Shown in pieces: positions 15,713 through 23,957 of a stretch of 64,000 bases of DNA. The DNA is from CAXSBR01 sp964252015 (GTDB lineage Bacteria > Actinomycetota > Actinomycetes > Mycobacteriales > Jatrophihabitantaceae). Position 1 is the stretch's first letter. The number at the start of each line of letters is the position of its first letter. The notes under the pieces were generated by a model. It searched no databases, was not told the origin of the DNA, and saw nothing but the letters and a program-made list of their open reading frames with translations. Location: the NCBI GenBank assembly GCA_964252015.1, contig CAXULW010000005.1:62001-126000 (forward strand). Reading direction: 5' to 3'. A program made the translations under genes and the position numbers.

Positions 15713-17024
15713 GCCCGCTGGGCGGAATGCGCACCTCGATCGCCCACGGTGGCGCCGGCGGAGCGGGGTAGTCGCCTTCGATCAGGCCCACGACGACGCG
15801 CACGCCCGGCGGTGGCTGTTCGGGCCACGGGGTGTGGCCGTCGGTGAGCACCACGATCAGGTCAGGTCGCGGTCGGCGGGCCGCGGCAGCGTCGATGCCC
15901 GCGCCCATGTCCGTGCCGCCGCCGCCGGCCAGCCGCACTTGCGCCGCCCGACGGACCCGCCGCGACTCGTGCACCTCCGTATCCACCGCCAGGGCGGCGA
16001 CGCCGTGGGCGCGCAGGCCGGCCCGCGCGATGATCGCCTCCACCTCGGCCAGGACGGTGGCCAGCGCGTCGTCGTCCATCGAGCCCGAGGTGTCACAGAC
16101 GACCACGACCTCGATCACCGGCCGGAACAGCGACGGCAGGATCGCCCGTTCCCCGATGGTGACGGTGTGCGAGCGGCGCGAGGGTTTGCGGTAGGTGTAG
16201 TCGACGTTGCCCGCTGCGGCCGCCACGGCGCGGCGGATGACGGCCGCGAGCACCCGCCGCCAGTCGGAGCGCGAGGGTGCGATGGACTCGGCCCAGCGCA
16301 GCCAGCCGGCGGGGACGCTGCCGGGCTCATTGTGGTGGGCGCGGCGGACGTCGCCCGCCACGGTGTGTCGAAGCCGTTCGGCCTGCTCGGGCCGCAAACC
16401 CGGCTCGCCGTCGCCGTCCCACGGTCGCGGCCGACCGTCGGCACCGGAGCCGCAGTCCCAGTTGCGCGACGGCAGGGTCGCCGGCGGCGTCCCGTAGTAG
16501 GCCTCGGCCAGCCGGCCGTCCTCGAAGCCGAGGTCCCCGGGCAGCGAGGCTGCGACCAGGGGAAGCAGACCGTCCGCGGTGAGGTCGTCGTTGATCTCGG
16601 CGTCGCCGCAGGTCGACCAGAACGGCGCCTGCTCCCCGTCGACGCCGAGCCGGTCGGCCCGGCCGGCGTGCTCGCGCAGCAAGTGCCCGGTGAGGTGGAG
16701 CAGCAACCGGCCCAGCTGGGGCGCTTCGAAGGTGGCCAGAACCTGCGGATCGGCGTGTACCCGCCAGCTGCGATCCACCGCCACCGTGCCCGATCCCGGC
16801 GCGGCCCGGGGCGTGCCCGCGAACAGCGCCGCGGCCAGATAAGGCGCCTTGCTGGCCGCCCACAATCGAGCCGCAGCCAGCCGGGCGCCGTCCAAGCCGA
16901 CCGGTTCCGGCGGCACGGGGTTCGGCGGCGCGGGGTTCAGTGGCGCGGGGTTCAGTGGCGCGGGGTCCAGGGGCGCGGGGTTCAGGGGCGCGGGGTCCAG
17001 AGGCGCGGGGTCGGGCGGGCTCAC
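15678..17024 (-). CDS. VWA-like protein with N-terminal metallopeptidase-like domain (DUF2201 type)
   Basis: Partner protein of the adjoining MoxR ATPase. Four parts are visible: a Pro-rich head of PAPLN/PAPLD repeats (residues ~4-40), a DUF2201-like N-terminal domain with LLHLTGHLLREH (an HxxxH metal-site-like motif), a linker, and a C-terminal VWA-like domain with the MIDAS motif DTSGS at residues 311-315 and a later GGGGTDMG and TDG. The GTG start overlaps the MoxR stop (GTGA), so the pair is co-translated. MoxR-VWA pairs act as chaperones that load metal or assemble complexes; the client here is unknown. The last residues are encoded inside a terminator stem. Confidence 0.83.
   Translation of the reverse strand: MSPPDPAPLDPAPLNPAPLDPAPLNPAPLNPAPPNPVPPEPVGLDGARLAAARLWAASKAPYLAAALFAGTPRAAPGSGTVAVDRSWRVHADPQVLATFEAPQLGRLLLHLTGHLLREHAGRADRLGVDGEQAPFWSTCGDAEINDDLTADGLLPLVAASLPGDLGFEDGRLAEAYYGTPPATLPSRNWDCGSGADGRPRPWDGDGEPGLRPEQAERLRHTVAGDVRRAHHNEPGSVPAGWLRWAESIAPSRSDWRRVLAAVIRRAVAAAAGNVDYTYRKPSRRSHTVTIGERAILPSLFRPVIEVVVVCDTSGSMDDDALATVLAEVEAIIARAGLRAHGVAALAVDTEVHESRRVRRAAQVRLAGGGGTDMGAGIDAAAARRPRPDLIVVLTDGHTPWPEQPPPGVRVVVGLIEGDYPAPPAPPWAIEVRIPPSGRFWSVNPAWPG
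16912..17016. repeat. Seven 15-bp in-frame tandem repeats coding PAPLN/D units
   Basis: Seven 15-base units starting 16912, 16927, 16942, 16957, 16972, 16987 and 17002 code, on the minus strand, for the five-residue (N/D)PAPL repeat at the VWA protein's N-terminus. Units differ by a few bases. The 15-base period keeps the frame, so copy number can change without harm. Confidence 0.95.
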
Positions 17025-18112
17025 CGCAGCAGGTCGGCGTCGCGCAGGAGCGGCAGGAACAGCTCGAGCTCGGGCGGTAGCGGCGCGCCGGCCGGTCGGG
17101 CGCGGGACAGCGTACGGGCAGCAGACGCGGCCACATCGGGGGCGGACGCGGCCGCCCGGCCGAGCACCTGCCAGCCGCGTTCCCAGCGACCGTCACCCGG
17201 GCGAGCGGCGACCGCGGCCGTGATCGAGGCCAGCGCGGCGTATGCCCGGTCACCTCGAGCGGGCAGGACGAAACTGTCCGGATCGGCCAGCACGGCCTCG
17301 GGGTCGGGCAGGTCGGCCTCGATGAGCCAGGTCAGGAACTCGATCCCGGCGCCGGTGCCGACGCATCCGCGCACCAAAACCGATTCGACCGCCGCGGGCA
17401 CCTCGGCCGACCGCGCCGCCGCCAGCAGCCGCGCCGCCATGTCCCACGACCGCGGGCTCGGCCAGGCCTTCCCGGCCGCGGCCAGATCGTCCGGCACGGC
17501 CAGCGTCAACGTGGGACGGACGGTCAGGAACCCGGCGATCCACCCCCGGGCGGCGGGCACGGCCGCTTCCCACTGCGGGCCGAGCGGAGGCGGTTCGGCC
17601 GACGGCCAGCCCCCGATGAAACCGTCGACCACGGCGCGCGGGTCGAAGGCCCACTCCAGGTGGCAGAAGCGGTTGGCCAAGGGCGCGGACAGGTCCCAGC
17701 CGTCGGCGGCCTGCTCGGGCGGGTTGGCCGCGGCGAGGACGGACACGCCGTCCGGCAGCACCAGGTCGCCCACCACCCGTTCCAGCACGACGCGCAGCAG
17801 AGCTGCCTGCACCGCCGGCGGTGCGGTCGAGATCTCGTCGAAGAAGACCACGCTGCGGCCTTCCCGGGGCAGGCGGGTGGCCCACCGCGGCGGCGCGAAC
17901 TCGACCGACCCGCCGGACACGACCGGCAGGCCGGCGAAGTCCGACGGCTCCCGGATCGAGGCGATCACCACCTCGCACGGCCACCCCGCGGCGTCGGCCA
18001 ACGCCCGCACCGCCGACGTCTTGCCGGTGCCCGGCGGCCCCCACAGCAGCACCGGTGTACCCGCGCTCGCCGCCACGGCCAGCGCGGTCAGCGTCGTGCT
18101 CTGATCGTCCAC
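17021..18112 (-). CDS. MoxR-family AAA+ ATPase
   Basis: A 363-residue AAA+ ATPase of the MoxR group that powers remodelling with its VWA partner. Walker A is GPPGTGKT (residues 25-32), Walker B VVFFDEIS (about 88-95), with the sensor region VSVLAAANPPEQAADGWDLS and ANRFCHLEW. A C-terminal lid domain and a helical tail follow. I start at the GTG at 18112, giving a short lead before Walker A as in relatives; longer frames run into the divergent gene. It is translationally coupled to the VWA gene. Only 27 bases separate it from a divergent gene of unknown function. Confidence 0.88.
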   Translation of the reverse strand: MDDQSTTLTALAVAASAGTPVLLWGPPGTGKTSAVRALADAAGWPCEVVIASIREPSDFAGLPVVSGGSVEFAPPRWATRLPREGRSVVFFDEISTAPPAVQAALLRVVLERVVGDLVLPDGVSVLAAANPPEQAADGWDLSAPLANRFCHLEWAFDPRAVVDGFIGGWPSAEPPPLGPQWEAAVPAARGWIAGFLTVRPTLTLAVPDDLAAAGKAWPSPRSWDMAARLLAAARSAEVPAAVESVLVRGCVGTGAGIEFLTWLIEADLPDPEAVLADPDSFVLPARGDRAYAALASITAAVAARPGDGRWERGWQVLGRAAASAPDVAASAARTLSRARPAGAPLPPELELFLPLLRDADLLR

Positions 18113-18139
18113 TACGGCCAGTCTGTCAGGCTGGTCGAC

Positions 18140-19348
18140 ATGGACGACGCCGACGGTGAGTACTACTTGCGCCGCTGCGGCGAGGACGGTCTGCAACGGC
18201 GTGCCGACTCCGACGATCTGCATCAACGTGCCCGCGCGTTGGCCGCGCTCGACGTGGTGTCGCCCCAGGCCGCGTTGCAGATCATCGCCGGCTACGAGGA
18301 GGCCCGGACGCTGCGCGGGCTCGTCGACGATCACCGGGACTTCCAGTACGACATCGCCGACGAGTGGACGCCTCCGACGGTCCGATCCTGCGGGCAGACC
18401 CTGCAGACCGACTGGGGCGCGATCACCGTGCACTACGTGACCATCGGACCGAACGAGTCCTCGCTCGAGGTCACGATGACACCGAAACCGGCGCCCGCGG
18501 GCAAGTCACGTTACCGAGGCCTTAGCGACGGCGCACCGGACCTCGACATAACCGACGACCAGGGGAACGGCCTGTCCAGTCACTTCGCCGGCGGCGGGGA
18601 CAGCCGGGAATGGACGGGCAGCTATTCGATCCACCCGTCCCTCGACCCCGCCGCTGAATTCCTCATCGTCATGGGACAACGCGTCGATCTCGGGCCGAGC
18701 CCCGACGACATCGCCGTCCGCATCGAAGAAGTCGATCCGCACACACCCGCCCCTGAACGGGCCGCCCGGTACCTGCGTCGGTGCCTGGCCGCGCCGTCCC
18801 ATCACCGCTTCGATTCCTCGGTGCCGGTGGTCATGGACACCCTTCTCGCGCTCGGCATCCTCACCGCCGCGGGCGACGCGATCGTGGCCGCCACCGAAGC
18901 GCAGGACGCTGCTGAGCGGGCCGTGCCCGGGCTGAGCCCCCGGGCGCCACGTTCGCGCGGCTCGTCCCGGTCGGCCCGCGGACGGGCTCGGCCCGCGAAC
19001 CGGACCGTCGGCGTCTCGGTGTCACTTCCGCGCGGGGTGCACGTGGCCGTCACCGACCTGAGGGTGACCTCCGACGGCATCACCGTCGGTTTCCAGGCCG
19101 CGGTCACAAGTGCCGACGCCCTGGTGAAATCGCTGGCCGATTGCGTCGCGCTGACCGCGACCGACGACGCGGGCACCGAACGGCCGGGCGAGCTCAACCA
19201 CTGGGGCGGCGGCGGCGGGACTTTTCACGGGCGGATGCAATTCCCGGCACCACTGGACGCCGCCGCGTCCACGTTCAGGCTGCGTCTGCTCACCGACCGG
19301 GCTGACGTGACCCTGGACATCCCGTGGACGTTGGACGGCGCTCGATGA
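18140..19348 (+). CDS. Unknown protein divergent to MoxR ATPase
   Basis: A 402-residue protein of no family I recognise. The N-terminal 250 residues are acidic and include a short helical head (MDDADGEYYLRRCGEDGLQ). A basic Arg/Ser-rich linker (about residues 271-294, SRGSSRSARGRARP) separates a C-terminal beta-rich domain with HLVAV-like strands and a GGGGGTFHG loop. There is no signal peptide or membrane helix, so it is probably cytosolic. ATG at 18140; its stop overlaps the next gene's ATG (ATGA). The divergent MoxR/VWA pair and the coupled second unknown gene suggest a four-gene functional unit. Confidence 0.7.
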   Translation: MDDADGEYYLRRCGEDGLQRRADSDDLHQRARALAALDVVSPQAALQIIAGYEEARTLRGLVDDHRDFQYDIADEWTPPTVRSCGQTLQTDWGAITVHYVTIGPNESSLEVTMTPKPAPAGKSRYRGLSDGAPDLDITDDQGNGLSSHFAGGGDSREWTGSYSIHPSLDPAAEFLIVMGQRVDLGPSPDDIAVRIEEVDPHTPAPERAARYLRRCLAAPSHHRFDSSVPVVMDTLLALGILTAAGDAIVAATEAQDAAERAVPGLSPRAPRSRGSSRSARGRARPANRTVGVSVSLPRGVHVAVTDLRVTSDGITVGFQAAVTSADALVKSLADCVALTATDDAGTERPGELNHWGGGGGTFHGRMQFPAPLDAAASTFRLRLLTDRADVTLDIPWTLDGAR

Positions 19349-20211
19349 CCGCTTCGACCTTGCCGGCCGGCCGGCCGTGGTGGGCCGGGATCACCGATGC
19401 CGAGATGTCGCTGGGCTGCGGCGGCCTGGAGCACCGGGTGCGGTGGGCCGACGGCCGGCTCACGGCGCTGGATCATCCCGACGTCGACCGGGAGCGCGCC
19501 CTGGTCGCGCTCGGCGGTGACCGCGTTCCCTGCCTGGACCTGCTCGACGCCTGGACCGCCCACGCCGACGATCTCGACCTGCTCGTGCTGGCCTCGCGCG
19601 GGCCGTCCGACCGGCTGGTCGACCCGGAACCGTTTGAGGCAGTGCGGCACTCGGGTAGCTACGCCGCAGGCAGGACACAGACTCTCTCGAACGCCCGCCG
19701 CCTGCCGCGTCGTCCCGGCGGTTGGACGATGTACCTGCCGTCGAACTCAGCCCTGGCTGAGTCCGACGATGGCGCACACCTGACCGCCGCCCGGTTGGCC
19801 AACCTGCCCGGCGGGCTCACCGACCGGTTGGTCGCGACCGTGATCGCCACCTGGACCGAACGCATCCACGCCGGCGACGACCGCGTGGCCGCGGCCACGC
19901 CCACACTGCGGGCCGCTCTCTACGGACGAGTGCTGGCCACGGTCCACAGCGCGGACATCCGGTCCGGCCCGCTCGACGTGGTCATGGTCGACCCGCAGGC
20001 GCCGCGCTCGGTCACGGCCGCAGACGGCCGGATCCGTTGCCAGCTGCCGTTCAGTTGGCTGGGAGACGTGTGGGTCAAGGGCTTCGCCACGGTGCTGGGC
20101 CACCTGTGCCTGAGCGTGGAGTCCGCACAGCGCGACAGGTGGCAACTGCTCGTCGTCGACCGAGACCTGCACGGCACCCGAACCATGACCATCAACCTCG
20201 CCGGAGAATGA
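19345..20211 (+). CDS. Unknown protein coupled to the preceding gene
   Basis: A 288-residue soluble protein without a recognised domain. It starts at the ATG overlapping the stop of the gene before it (ATGA). It is mixed alpha/beta, with features such as EHRVRWADGRLTALDH near the start and CQLPFSWLGDVWVKGFATVL near the end, the latter a conserved-looking Trp/Phe-rich stretch. No signal peptide. Its position, coupled to another unknown gene that diverges from MoxR/VWA, makes a client or regulator of that ATPase plausible, but this is inference from neighbourhood only. menA follows 4 bases later. Confidence 0.68.
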   Translation: MTASTLPAGRPWWAGITDAEMSLGCGGLEHRVRWADGRLTALDHPDVDRERALVALGGDRVPCLDLLDAWTAHADDLDLLVLASRGPSDRLVDPEPFEAVRHSGSYAAGRTQTLSNARRLPRRPGGWTMYLPSNSALAESDDGAHLTAARLANLPGGLTDRLVATVIATWTERIHAGDDRVAAATPTLRAALYGRVLATVHSADIRSGPLDVVMVDPQAPRSVTAADGRIRCQLPFSWLGDVWVKGFATVLGHLCLSVESAQRDRWQLLVVDRDLHGTRTMTINLAGE

Positions 20212-20215
20212 CCGG

Positions 20216-21085
20216 GTGGCGACGGCGGCGCAGTGGCTGGAGGGGGCCCGTCCGCGCACCCTTCCGGCGGCCGTGGCGCCGGTGGCTGCGGGGACCGGTG
20301 CCGCCTACGCGTTGGGCGGGGGCAACCCGCTGCGAGCCGTCCTGGCGCTGGTCGTCGCCGTGGGCCTGCAGATCGGCGTGAATTACGCCAACGACTACTC
20401 CGACGGCATCCGCGGCACCGACACCGACCGGGTCGGCCCGCTGCGCCTCACCGGTTCGGGCGCAGCCACAGCCGGGGCGGTGAAGCGGGCCGCGTTCGGC
20501 TGCTTCGCCGTGGGCGCGGCGGCCGGCGTCGTCCTGGTCGCGCTGAGCGGGCAGTGGTGGCTGGTCGCCGTCGGTGCGGCCGCGGTGCTGGCCGCCTGGT
20601 TCTACACCGGCGGCCAGCACCCGTACGGCTACCTGGGCCTGGGCGAGGTGTTCGTCTTCGTCTTCTTCGGTCTGGTCGCGGTACTCGGCACGACGTACAC
20701 GCAAGCCGGTCGTGTCGGCCCGGCCGCGGTCGCGGTCGCCGCCGCCATGGGCGCGATGGCCTGCGCGATCCTGGTCGCCAACAACGTGCGCGACATCGCG
20801 TCCGACGCCGCGGCCGGCAAGCGCACGCTGGCGGTGCGGATGGGTGACCGGGCCAGCCGCTGGCTCTACATCGCTTTGGTGGTAGGGGCGTTCGCCCTGG
20901 TTCTCGCCGTGGGCGTCGTCCATCCGGGCGCCCGTTTCGCGGCCATCGCCGCGATCTTGGCCGTGCCGCCGATCGAACGGATCCGGCACGCCACCGGCCG
21001 CGAGCTGATCCCCGTGCTGCGCGACACGGGTCGCACTGAACTCGCCCTGGGCATCCTGCTCCTGCTGGGTCTAGCGCTCGGTTGA
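20216..21085 (+). CDS. menA: 1,4-dihydroxy-2-naphthoate polyprenyltransferase
   Basis: Membrane prenyltransferase that joins a polyprenyl diphosphate to 1,4-dihydroxy-2-naphthoate to give demethylmenaquinone. The 289-residue protein of the UbiA superfamily shows the first Asp motif NYANDYSDGIRGTD (about residues 60-73) and the second, NNVRDIASDAAAGKRTLAVR, with 8-9 helices. The GTG at 20216 follows GGAGA at 8 bases. It lies 4 bases after an unknown gene, so it may be co-transcribed, and its 3' end overlaps the convergent DUF2090 gene by 15 bases. Menaquinone is the usual actinobacterial quinone. Confidence 0.93.
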   Translation: MATAAQWLEGARPRTLPAAVAPVAAGTGAAYALGGGNPLRAVLALVVAVGLQIGVNYANDYSDGIRGTDTDRVGPLRLTGSGAATAGAVKRAAFGCFAVGAAAGVVLVALSGQWWLVAVGAAAVLAAWFYTGGQHPYGYLGLGEVFVFVFFGLVAVLGTTYTQAGRVGPAAVAVAAAMGAMACAILVANNVRDIASDAAAGKRTLAVRMGDRASRWLYIALVVGAFALVLAVGVVHPGARFAAIAAILAVPPIERIRHATGRELIPVLRDTGRTELALGILLLLGLALG

Positions 21086-22018
21086 TCCGCCCCACTGCTG
21101 CGTGAAGCCCAGGTAGGCCTGGGCGATCCGCGTCACCGCGGCGTCGTCGTCACCGTCCTTCACCCAGGCCGCGATCGCTTCTTCCCAGATGCTGCGACCG
21201 ATCGCGAAGCCGACGAATGCCGGCACCTGCGCGGCCACCGCCAGCCAGTGGTTCAACCGTTCCTTAGGCGCGTGGCGGCCCAGCACGATGAGGTCGGCCG
21301 CACGGTCCCCGGCCCGGGCCTGCGCGGCCACCAACCGGGCCGCCTCGACGGTCTCCAGTCCTTCCACCTTCCACAACCTCGGTTCGATGCCGGCGCTCTG
21401 GTTGTCGGCGATCACCCGGGCGACGAGCTCGGGGCGCAGATCGGCGTCGTAACGCTCGGCCGAACCGTCCACGGAGGCGAGCTGGGCGTCGGTGGCCGGC
21501 ACCAGAAGCTCATACAGCAGCGGCACTCCCGCCTCGTGCAGGGTCGCGTGACAACGGGCCAGCAGGTCGAGCTGAGCGCGGCGCTGATCGTCGGCGAAGT
21601 CGGGGTTGTCGCGGATCAGGACCTTGGCGTACGCCGGACCGATCCGCTGCACATGCGCCAGCCAGTCGTCGGGCCACTGCAGGGTGAACCAGTCGTGACC
21701 GCTGGCCTCGATCGGCACGGCGAGGACGACCGCATCCGGCCGGCCGGCGCCGGCCAGCGCGGCGTCGATCACCGCCTGGCCGTACTGCTCGTCCACCAGA
21801 ACCCCGGCACGGCCGGCAGGCAGCTCGGGCTGGGCCTGACGGAGTCCCCGGTAGATCACCGATTTGGCCGCGACCATGTGCTGGTGCTGAACGGGCGTCG
21901 GGGCGTCGTCGGCCACGCCGAACAGGCTCTTTCCGAACGAGCCCCGGTGATCCATGGCCAGGATGAACAACGGGTCGTCGTGGCCTGGCGACCAGGTCGT
22001 CGGTTCGGTGGCGGTCAC
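21071..22018 (-). CDS. DUF2090-domain (IolC C-terminal-like) aldolase-type protein
   Basis: A 315-residue protein resembling the C-terminal half of IolC, the DUF2090 domain with a TIM-barrel aldolase fold, which in some proteins cleaves 5-keto-2-deoxygluconate 6-phosphate. Visible motifs are LFILAMDHRGSFGKSLFG at the start, WKVEGLETVEAARLV, and VGFAIGRSIWEEAIAAW. It begins at a GTG overlapping the larC stop (GTGA). It is therefore the last gene of a larE-larB-larC unit, so it may use or act beside the nickel-pincer cofactor. Its reaction is not known. No kinase half of IolC is present. Confidence 0.82.
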   Translation of the reverse strand: MTATEPTTWSPGHDDPLFILAMDHRGSFGKSLFGVADDAPTPVQHQHMVAAKSVIYRGLRQAQPELPAGRAGVLVDEQYGQAVIDAALAGAGRPDAVVLAVPIEASGHDWFTLQWPDDWLAHVQRIGPAYAKVLIRDNPDFADDQRRAQLDLLARCHATLHEAGVPLLYELLVPATDAQLASVDGSAERYDADLRPELVARVIADNQSAGIEPRLWKVEGLETVEAARLVAAQARAGDRAADLIVLGRHAPKERLNHWLAVAAQVPAFVGFAIGRSIWEEAIAAWVKDGDDDAAVTRIAQAYLGFTQQWGGSTER

Positions 22019-23226
22019 GTCTGTTGTGTATACGCGCCCGGTTGGGGCCGCGACTCGGCCGCCTGCGCGGCCCACGCCTGCCCGGCCAGTTCGGCCACCT
22101 CACGCAGTGGCCGACCGGTCAGGGCAGCCACGTCGACCAGGTCGTCGTACTCCGGCTTGGCCCGGTACGGCCCGACCTTCATCCGCACCCGATGTCCTTC
22201 GACGGTCACCTCGGCCGAGGTCCGATCCAGCGCCCGGCGCGAGATGTCGTGGCTGCGCACGCCCAAGCTGCCGGTCTCGCGGAGCAGGGTGTGTTCGACG
22301 CGGGCCGTCGCCGCGGGATGCACCAGGGCGGTGACGACGTGCGCGGGCCGGTTCTTCTTGCCCGTCACCGGAGCGATCCAGGCGTCGACGGCGCCGGCGT
22401 GCAGCAGCGCCTCGACGAGGTGGCCGAGCACCTCTCCGGTGACGTCGTCCACCGTCGTCTCCAGCACCGTCATCGCCTCCACCGTTGACGGCACCGCGCT
22501 CGAGGCCACGGCGGACGGCGCGGTGCCGAGCACGACGGGCAGCACGTTGGGCCGACCCGGGTTGTCCCGCGAACCGGCGCCATAACCGACCGCGCGGACC
22601 GTCATCGGCGGCAGCGGCCCGTACCGGCAGCCGAGCGCCTGGAGCAGCGCCGCCCCGGTGGGCGTCACGGTCTCCATGCCGGTGTCGATGCCCCGCACCG
22701 GAACGTCGCGCAGCAAGGCCAGCGTGGCCGGCGCCGGCACCGGGATCAGCCCGTGCGCCGAGGACGTGGTGCCCGCGCCCAGGGCCAGCGGGGCCGACCA
22801 CAGGTCGGTGATCCCCAGGTCGTGCCCGGCCGCGGCCACCCCGACCACGTCGACGATGGTGTCCACCCCGCCGAGCTCGTGCAGGTGGACGTCGGCCACG
22901 GCCACCCCATGGATCAGTGCTTCCGCCTCGGCCAGCGCCCGGATCGCCGCGGTGGCCACCTGGGCCACCGGCGCCGGTCGCGCCCCCGCCGCCAGTTCGA
23001 GCAGCACCGCCGCCGGCCGGGACGAGGCGGTGTCGGTGACCTCCACCCGGGCGTGCGTCGCGCGGATCCCGGCCCGGTGGACGTCGGCGGTGGTCAGCTC
23101 CCACCCGGTGAGCCCGGTCGAGGCCACCGCCTCGGTCACCGCCGTCCGGGCCGCGCCGAGGTCGAGCAGCGCCCCCAACAGCATGTCCCCGGACAACCCC
23201 GACATCGGGTTCAGCCAGGCGATCAC
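22015..23226 (-). CDS. larC: Nickel insertion protein (nickel-pincer cofactor)
   Basis: Inserts nickel into the pincer nucleotide with CTP-dependent catalysis, the last step in making the NPN cofactor of LarA-type enzymes. The 403-residue protein is encoded whole, unlike the frameshifted larC1/larC2 of Lactiplantibacillus plantarum. Family motifs are WLNPMSGLSGDMLLGALLDL at the N-terminus, VHLHELGGVDTIVDVVG (His-rich), and TVDDVTGEVLGHLVEALL in the middle. GTG start overlapping larB's stop. It lies in larE-larB-larC-DUF2090 order, all with 4-base overlaps. Confidence 0.92.
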   Translation of the reverse strand: MIAWLNPMSGLSGDMLLGALLDLGAARTAVTEAVASTGLTGWELTTADVHRAGIRATHARVEVTDTASSRPAAVLLELAAGARPAPVAQVATAAIRALAEAEALIHGVAVADVHLHELGGVDTIVDVVGVAAAGHDLGITDLWSAPLALGAGTTSSAHGLIPVPAPATLALLRDVPVRGIDTGMETVTPTGAALLQALGCRYGPLPPMTVRAVGYGAGSRDNPGRPNVLPVVLGTAPSAVASSAVPSTVEAMTVLETTVDDVTGEVLGHLVEALLHAGAVDAWIAPVTGKKNRPAHVVTALVHPAATARVEHTLLRETGSLGVRSHDISRRALDRTSAEVTVEGHRVRMKVGPYRAKPEYDDLVDVAALTGRPLREVAELAGQAWAAQAAESRPQPGAYTQQT

Positions 23227-23957
23227 GGTGCCGGTACCGCCCGACCCGGCCCGTGCATCAGGCGGTAGGCCAGGCGATGCGCGGCCAGGGCCGCGCCGAA
23301 GCCTGAATCGATGTTGACCACGGTGACGCCGGCCGCGCACGAACTCAGCATGGCCAGCAGCGCGGTGACGCCCTCGAAGGCGGCGCCGTATCCGGTGGAC
23401 GTCGGCACTGCCACCACCGGCGCCCCGACCAGACCGGCCACCACGCTGGCCAACGCTCCTTCCATGCCGGCGACGACGACCACCACATCAGCCTCGCGCA
23501 GCTCATCCACTCGCGCGAGCAGGCGATGCAGGCCGGCCACGCCGACGTCGCGCACCTCGGTCACGCCCAGTCCGATCGCCCGGGCCACCGCGGCCGCCTC
23601 GTCAGCGACCGGGCCGTCCGACGTTCCGGCGGTGACCACGGTGACGGCCACTGCTCCCGGCGCCGGCGCGCGCCATGACAGCACCAGCCCGGGCGCGTCA
23701 TAGTTGCCGCCGGCGTGGGTCCGCTGGACCGTGGCGGCCACGTCGGCGGCGATCCGAGTGACCAGCACCGGGCCGCTCGACCCCTCCAACAGGGCGGCGA
23801 CGATGGCGGTGATCTCGAACGGCTGCTTTCCCGGGGCGTAAACGATCTCCGGCAGGCCCTGCCGACGCTCGCGGTCGAGGTCGACGGCCGCGAAGCCGAG
23901 CTCGGCGACCACGGGCGAACCGGGGACCACAGCCGAACCGGGGACCACGGCGTTCAT
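23223..23957 (-). CDS. larB: Pyridinium-3,5-biscarboxylic acid mononucleotide synthase
   Basis: Carboxylates and hydrolyses nicotinic acid adenine dinucleotide to give the pyridinium-3,5-biscarboxylate mononucleotide, the first step of the nickel-pincer cofactor. The 244-residue protein resembles the PurE fold in its C-terminal part: ADVVVVVAGMEGALASVVAG, PVVAVPTSTGYGAAFEG and VVNIDSGFGAALAA. The N-terminal REGLPE-like signature appears as RRQGLPEIVYAPGK. ATG overlapping the larE stop (ATGA). Its length is typical. Confidence 0.92.
   Translation of the reverse strand: MNAVVPGSAVVPGSPVVAELGFAAVDLDRERRQGLPEIVYAPGKQPFEITAIVAALLEGSSGPVLVTRIAADVAATVQRTHAGGNYDAPGLVLSWRAPAPGAVAVTVVTAGTSDGPVADEAAAVARAIGLGVTEVRDVGVAGLHRLLARVDELREADVVVVVAGMEGALASVVAGLVGAPVVAVPTSTGYGAAFEGVTALLAMLSSCAAGVTVVNIDSGFGAALAAHRLAYRLMHGPGRAVPAP

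Noticed and set aside
22015..23226. Programmed frameshift in larC
   Set aside because: A single open frame encodes the whole protein, so no larC1/larC2 frameshift is needed.
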